Assembly: GCF_001426505.1 (NCBI RefSeq)
Contig: NZ_LMEV01000001.1
Coordinates: 499,380-563,379 of the forward strand
Length of the DNA: 64,000 bases
Reading direction: 5' to 3'
DNA from: Variovorax sp. Root473
GTDB taxonomy: Bacteria; Pseudomonadota; Gammaproteobacteria; Burkholderiales; Burkholderiaceae_C
In this document: positions 60,614 to 64,000 of the stretch, piece after piece
Position numbering within the stretch: the stretch's first letter is position 1
Layout: each line of letters begins with the position of its first letter
Program-made: the position numbers and the translations under genes
The notes under the pieces: model-generated
What the model was told of the DNA's origin: nothing
Seen by the model: the letters and a program-made list of their open reading frames with translations, nothing else
The model's database searches: none

Positions 60614-62943
60614 CAGGCCACCGCCGCTTTCGCCGGCGCGGCAAGGCGCGCCGCGTTGAGCACCACGAGCAGCGAGCTCGCGGCCATGCCCAGCCCCGCG
60701 AGCCACGGCGGCAGCCAGCCGACCACGGCCAGCGGCACGCACACGGCGTTGTAGGCCGCGGCCCAGAACAGGTTCTGGCGCACCACGCGCAGCGTGCGGC
60801 GCGCCTGCGCCACGGCCGCGGGAATGGCCTGCAGCGCATCGCCGAGCACCACGAAGTCGGCACGCGCGCGCGACAGCGGCACGGCATGGCCGAAGGCGAA
60901 CGAGGCGTTGGCGCGCGCCAGGCTCGGGCCGTCGTTGAGGCCGTCGCCGACCATCGCCACCTCGCGTCCGGCCGCCTGCAGCTGCCACAGCACCTCGAGC
61001 TTGTCTTCCGGTGCGCAGTCGCCCTGCACCGCCGCGATGCCGGCCTGCGCGCCGATGGCCCGCGCCGCGTTGTCGCGGTCGCCGGACAACAGGCGCACCG
61101 ACAAGCCCTGCGCCTGCAGCGCCGCCACGGCCTGCGTGGCGTCGGGGCGCAGTTCTTCGGCGAGCACGAAGCTGGCGAGCCAGCCTTCGTTGTCGCTCAG
61201 GTGGATCTGCGCTGCGTCCACGTCGAGCGGCGGCACTTCGCAGAACGACGCGGAGCCCAGGCGCACGGGGCGCGCGCCGTGGTCGTCCACGGCATCGCGC
61301 CGGTGCAGCGAGGCCGCCACGCCCTGCCCCACCGTCTCGCGCAGCTGCGTTGCCGACCAGGCCGGTGGCGCGCGGAACTGCGCCTGCCAGGCGTTCACGA
61401 GCGCGCGCGCGGCCGGGTGCAGCGACAGCGCCGCGAGCGCCGCGCCGATCTCCAGCGCATCGCCGGGGCGCAGGCCCTGGCGACAGTACACGCGCTCCAG
61501 GCGCGGCGTGTCGCCCGTGAGCGTGCCGGTCTTGTCGAACACCACGGTGTCGACGCCGGCCAGCGCTTCGAGCGCCTGCAGGTTCGACGTGAGCACGCCG
61601 CCGCGCGCCAGGGCGCCCGCGCTCGCGAGCATCGCGGCCGGCGTGGCGAGCGACAGCGCGCAGGGGCAAGTGACGATCAGCACCGCCACGGCAACCATCA
61701 GCGCCTGGCCGGGATCGACCGACCACCACAGCGCGCCCGCGCCGAACGCGCAGGCCAGCACGGCGATGAGAAAAGGCCGCGCAATGCGGTCGGCGAGCCG
61801 GGCCAGCCGTGGCTTGTCGAGCGCGGCGTTTTCCATGAGCCGCACGATGTGCGCGAAGCGCGTGCCCTCGCCCACCGACGCGATGCGCACCTGCACCACG
61901 GCCGAGAGGTTGTGGCTGCCCGCGAGCACGCGGTCGCCGCAGGGGCGCGGCACGGGGCGCGACTCCCCGGTGAGCAACGCCTCGTCCGCGGTGGTGTCGC
62001 CGTCGATCACCGTGCCGTCGGCCGGAAAGGCCTCGCCGGGGCGCACGCGCACCACGTCGCCCGCGCCGAGCCGGCGCACCGCCACGCGCGTCCACCCGCC
62101 GTCGGGCCCGAGGCGCTCCACGCTGTCGGGCAGCCGGTGCGTCAGCGCCTCGAGCGCGCCGGCCGTGCGGTCGCGCAGCCGTGCCTCGAGCCAGCGGCCG
62201 GTGAGCAGGAAGAAGACGAACATCGTCAGCGAGTCGAAGTAGACCTCGTGCCCCAGCGGCCCCGCGGGGTCGAAGGTGGCGGCCGTGCTCACCACGAAGG
62301 TGATGACCACGCCGAAGGTCACCGGCAAGTCCATGCCGATGCGCCCGGTGCGCAGGTCGCGCCAGGCGCTTCGAAAGAACGGCCCGCACGAGAACAGCAC
62401 CACGGGCAGGCTGAGCACCCACGAGGCCCAGCGCAGCAGCTGGGCCGCATCGGCCGTCATGTCGCCGGGGCGCGCGACGTAGGCCGGGTAGGCGTACATC
62501 ATCACCTGCATCATGCAAAAGCCCGCGACCAGCCAGCGCCACAGCGCGGTGCGCAGTTCGCGCGTGCGCGTCTCGCGCGCGCTGCGGCTGCCGGCGGGCA
62601 ACAAGGGGTAGCCCACGCGCGCGCTGGCCTCGAACCAGCGCGAAGGCCGCGTGGCCGCAGCGGACCACACGACGCGCGCGCGCCGGCTCACGGCATTCAC
62701 CTGCACTTCGGCCACGCCGGGCACCTGCGCCAGCGCGGCCTCGACGGTGAAGGCGCAGCCCGCGCAGTGCATGCCTTCGACCGCCACCTGCGACTCCCAG
62801 CGGCCCGAGCCTGCCTCCAGCGGGCGGCCGAACGCGGCCCACTCGGCGGGGTCGTCGAGCAGTTGCCAGGCGTCCGCGCGGGCATCGCCGCTGGCGGACG
62901 ATGGCAGGGACGGAAACGGCGCGAGCGCGGCGGTAGCTTGCAT
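60613..62943 (-). CDS. ccoI: Copper-translocating P-type ATPase for cbb3 assembly (CcoI/FixI)
   Basis: A 776-residue P1B-type ATPase. The N-terminal metal-binding domain has GMHCAGCAFTVEAAL, the membrane ion path has TCPCALSLATP, the phosphorylation site is FDKTGTLTGDTPR, and the hinge is AMVGDGLNDGPSLARA. It has the extra cysteine-free N-terminal part seen in FixI-type pumps. It exports copper for cbb3 maturation. It leads the ccoIS-NOQPGH-hemN cluster and has a perfect FNR box 35 bases upstream. Confidence 0.95.
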   Translation of the reverse strand: MQATAALAPFPSLPSSASGDARADAWQLLDDPAEWAAFGRPLEAGSGRWESQVAVEGMHCAGCAFTVEAALAQVPGVAEVQVNAVSRRARVVWSAAATRPSRWFEASARVGYPLLPAGSRSARETRTRELRTALWRWLVAGFCMMQVMMYAYPAYVARPGDMTADAAQLLRWASWVLSLPVVLFSCGPFFRSAWRDLRTGRIGMDLPVTFGVVITFVVSTAATFDPAGPLGHEVYFDSLTMFVFFLLTGRWLEARLRDRTAGALEALTHRLPDSVERLGPDGGWTRVAVRRLGAGDVVRVRPGEAFPADGTVIDGDTTADEALLTGESRPVPRPCGDRVLAGSHNLSAVVQVRIASVGEGTRFAHIVRLMENAALDKPRLARLADRIARPFLIAVLACAFGAGALWWSVDPGQALMVAVAVLIVTCPCALSLATPAAMLASAGALARGGVLTSNLQALEALAGVDTVVFDKTGTLTGDTPRLERVYCRQGLRPGDALEIGAALAALSLHPAARALVNAWQAQFRAPPAWSATQLRETVGQGVAASLHRRDAVDDHGARPVRLGSASFCEVPPLDVDAAQIHLSDNEGWLASFVLAEELRPDATQAVAALQAQGLSVRLLSGDRDNAARAIGAQAGIAAVQGDCAPEDKLEVLWQLQAAGREVAMVGDGLNDGPSLARANASFAFGHAVPLSRARADFVVLGDALQAIPAAVAQARRTLRVVRQNLFWAAAYNAVCVPLAVVGWLPPWLAGLGMAASSLLVVLNAARLAAPAKAAVA

Positions 62944-62977
62944 CGGGGCAGGCTAAGCGCCTTGCCGATGCAAGCAC

Positions 62978-62991
62978 TTGATCTGCATCAA
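62978..62991. promoter_or_regulatory. FNR/Anr box upstream of ccoI
   Basis: TTGATCTGCATCAA is a perfect TTGAT-N4-ATCAA site 35 bases ahead of the ccoI start codon. It should set oxygen-controlled transcription of the whole assembly and oxidase cluster. Confidence 0.9.
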
Positions 62992-63037
62992 GGTTCGTCG
63001 CGGCGGCCGGGGCCGTGCAGGACCTTCAGTCAGCCCC

Positions 63038-63430
63038 TCAGGCGGGCGTCTTCGCGAGTTCCACCGGCGGCGTGCCGGCCTTGGACATGCCGGCCAGCTG
63101 CTGGCGCAGTCCGGGCGAGTCGGTGTGGCCGCGCACGGCCACGGCATGCTGGACGGCGGCATCGAGCAGTTCACCCTCGGGGTCGGCACAGAGCGCGACA
63201 CTGCAACTCGGGGCAGGCCTGCGCCATCAGCAGCGTCGAGGCCGCGTCGCCGGGCCGGAAGAAGCGCTCGGTGCCTTGGAACAGCGCCGCGTCGTGCTCG
63301 TGCCAGCCGATGCCCAGGCGCCCACGCGCGCGAGTTCGACATGAAGGGCGGCGAGTTGCGGCCCTGGACCGCCTGCCCGACGGCACCGCCTGCGTGTGCG
63401 GCGCGGGCAGGACGGCGCGATGGTGCTCAT
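63038..63430 (-). pseudogene. Frameshifted Cys-rich protein gene
   Basis: A coding signal of about 130 codons runs on the minus strand but changes frame four times. The pieces, from the start, are MSTIAPSCP; AAHAGGAVGQAVQGRNSPPF; HVELARVG; LGIGWHEHDAALFQGTERFF continuing to LLMAQACP; and SCSVALCADPEGELLDAAVQ continuing to VELAKTPA and a stop at 63038. Junctions lie near 63403, 63343, 63321 and in the G-run 63210-63213. Each needs one base gained or lost, and the net change is zero. Corrected, the fragment CPSCSVALCADPEGE would give a zinc-ribbon-like Cys motif. The family is not recognised. It is either a decaying gene or a local sequencing problem. The rest of the 62944-63679 gap holds the ccoI FNR box and no other feature I can support. 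Confidence 0.6.
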
Positions 63431-63679
63431 CGCGCCGGCACGCGCGCCCGCGGCCGCCCGGTCGGAACCGCCGCCGCGCGTCGAGTAATACGATGGGCTT
63501 CTGCCGCGCGGCTGCGCGACAGTCCGGCACGTACAGCCCTTCGAGGCGCACCGAATTGGCGCGCATTTCGCGCACTTTCTGACACACTACAGGCGCAGCG
63601 CGCGAATGAAATGGTGTGAGCCGTGCCCCCACGGCGCCCGGTGGTCCCGCCGCTTCGCCGCGCTGCCCGCACGACGCCC

Positions 63680-64000
63680 ATGAAAATTTTCGCGACCGGG
63701 AAACCCCGCATCAGCCTGAACACACGCGTCAGCGCTGGCGTCGCGGCCATTGTGCTGGCCACCACATTCCTCATCGCCACGCTGGCGCTGCACCTGGTCA
63801 AGGACCGCATGCAGGCCTCGATCGCCAACGAGGAGTTCGCGCGGCTGTCGGCCATCGCGAACGCGGTGGACCAGAAGTTCGCCAGCCGGCGCGTGCTGCT
63901 GAAGACGCTGGCCGAGAGCATGGCCTCGCACGGCTTCACGAGCGCCGCGCCGCTGCAGGCCTTTCTCATGCAGTACCCGTCGCTGCGCGCGGCGTTCGAC
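63680..64000 (+). CDS. Membrane sensor protein, N-terminal part
   Basis: The first 107 residues of a protein that continues beyond the right edge. After a short basic start (MKIFATGKPRISLNTRVS) comes one transmembrane helix (AGVAAIVLATTFLIATLALHLV) and the beginning of a periplasmic domain (EEFARLSAIANAVDQKFASRRVLLKTLAESM). This is the usual start of Cache-domain sensors such as diguanylate cyclases, histidine kinases or chemoreceptors. The output domain lies outside the window, so the class cannot be fixed. It reads away from the cbb3 locus and has an AT-rich start region. Confidence 0.6.
   Translation, partial: MKIFATGKPRISLNTRVSAGVAAIVLATTFLIATLALHLVKDRMQASIANEEFARLSAIANAVDQKFASRRVLLKTLAESMASHGFTSAAPLQAFLMQYPSLRAAFD

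Noticed and set aside
63015-63344. 109-codon plus-strand frame near the right end
   Set aside because: Low-complexity translation opposite the frameshifted minus-strand gene, which shows real coding character.
63171-63632. 153-codon minus-strand frame
   Set aside because: Only its middle part (GIGWHEHDAALFQGTERFF) is coding-like; it is one piece of the frameshifted gene and its ends are out of frame.

Overview
The window is GC-rich chromosomal DNA from a betaproteobacterium, most likely Comamonadaceae and close to Variovorax. The case rests on gene content and order: a Bug-type (TctC) binding protein, trxB/Crp-type regulator/ftsK/lolA/rarA in one block, rpmB-rpmG, rsmB and purN close together, ribF-ileS-lspA, and a complete cbb3 oxidase locus. 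I saw no rRNA or tRNA genes, CRISPR array, phage genes or transposase. Nearly all the DNA is coding and the genes are intact, except for one frameshifted gene near the right end. No database search was possible; all family calls come from reading motifs.

Layout, left to right. (1) 1-5.0 kb: end of a flavin/ferredoxin reductase, a Bug binding protein, and a Crp/Fnr-type regulator divergent from a two-subunit molybdenum hydroxylase (isoquinoline 1-oxidoreductase type), with a perfect 18-base palindrome between them. (2) 5.1-8.8 kb: livHMGF branched-chain amino-acid type ABC importer without its binding protein. (3) 9.0-16.2 kb: rarA, lolA, ftsK, a second Crp/Fnr-type regulator, trxB, rpmB, rpmG. 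(4) 16.3-27.5 kb: fatty-acid desaturase, rsmB, M48 peptidase, small lipoproteins, purN, a paired acyl-CoA dehydrogenase operon, lipoprotein hydrolase, enoyl-CoA hydratase, HNH nuclease. (5) 27.6-32.2 kb: ribF, ileS, lspA. (6) 32.3-39.7 kb: LacI regulator with its palindromic operator, a five-gene ABC importer plus GpdQ-like phosphodiesterase operon, then a Na+/phosphate cotransporter; together these suggest uptake and cleavage of an organophosphate. (7) 39.8-44.9 kb: FMN reductase, two tandem isochorismatase-fold hydrolases, a BI-1/YccA membrane protein, an IscR-like Rrf2 regulator without cluster cysteines, and a universal stress protein. (8) 44.9-63.0 kb: a low-oxygen and stress region holding an HD-GNAT fusion, a hemerythrin protein, a second UspA, a second desaturase, a two-component system, an FNR-like regulator without the N-terminal Fe-S cysteines, an ornithine-carbamoyltransferase-like relic domain, a SafE/UreH-like protein, hemN and ccoISNOQPGH. 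(9) 63.0-64.0 kb: a frameshifted Cys-rich gene and the start of a membrane sensor.

The best system-level signal is in region 8. Five sites matching the FNR/Anr consensus TTGAT-N4-ATCAA with zero or one mismatch lie in intergenic DNA, in front of ccoI, ccoN, the OTCase-like gene/FNR-like gene, the second desaturase/two-component pair, and the hemerythrin/UspA pair. This looks like one local oxygen-responsive regulon that ties high-affinity respiration and oxygen-independent heme synthesis to membrane-lipid desaturation, an O2-binding hemerythrin and an uncharacterised carbamoyltransferase-like protein. The likely local regulator (51638-52399) keeps the FNR DNA-recognition residues but not the Fe-S sensor.
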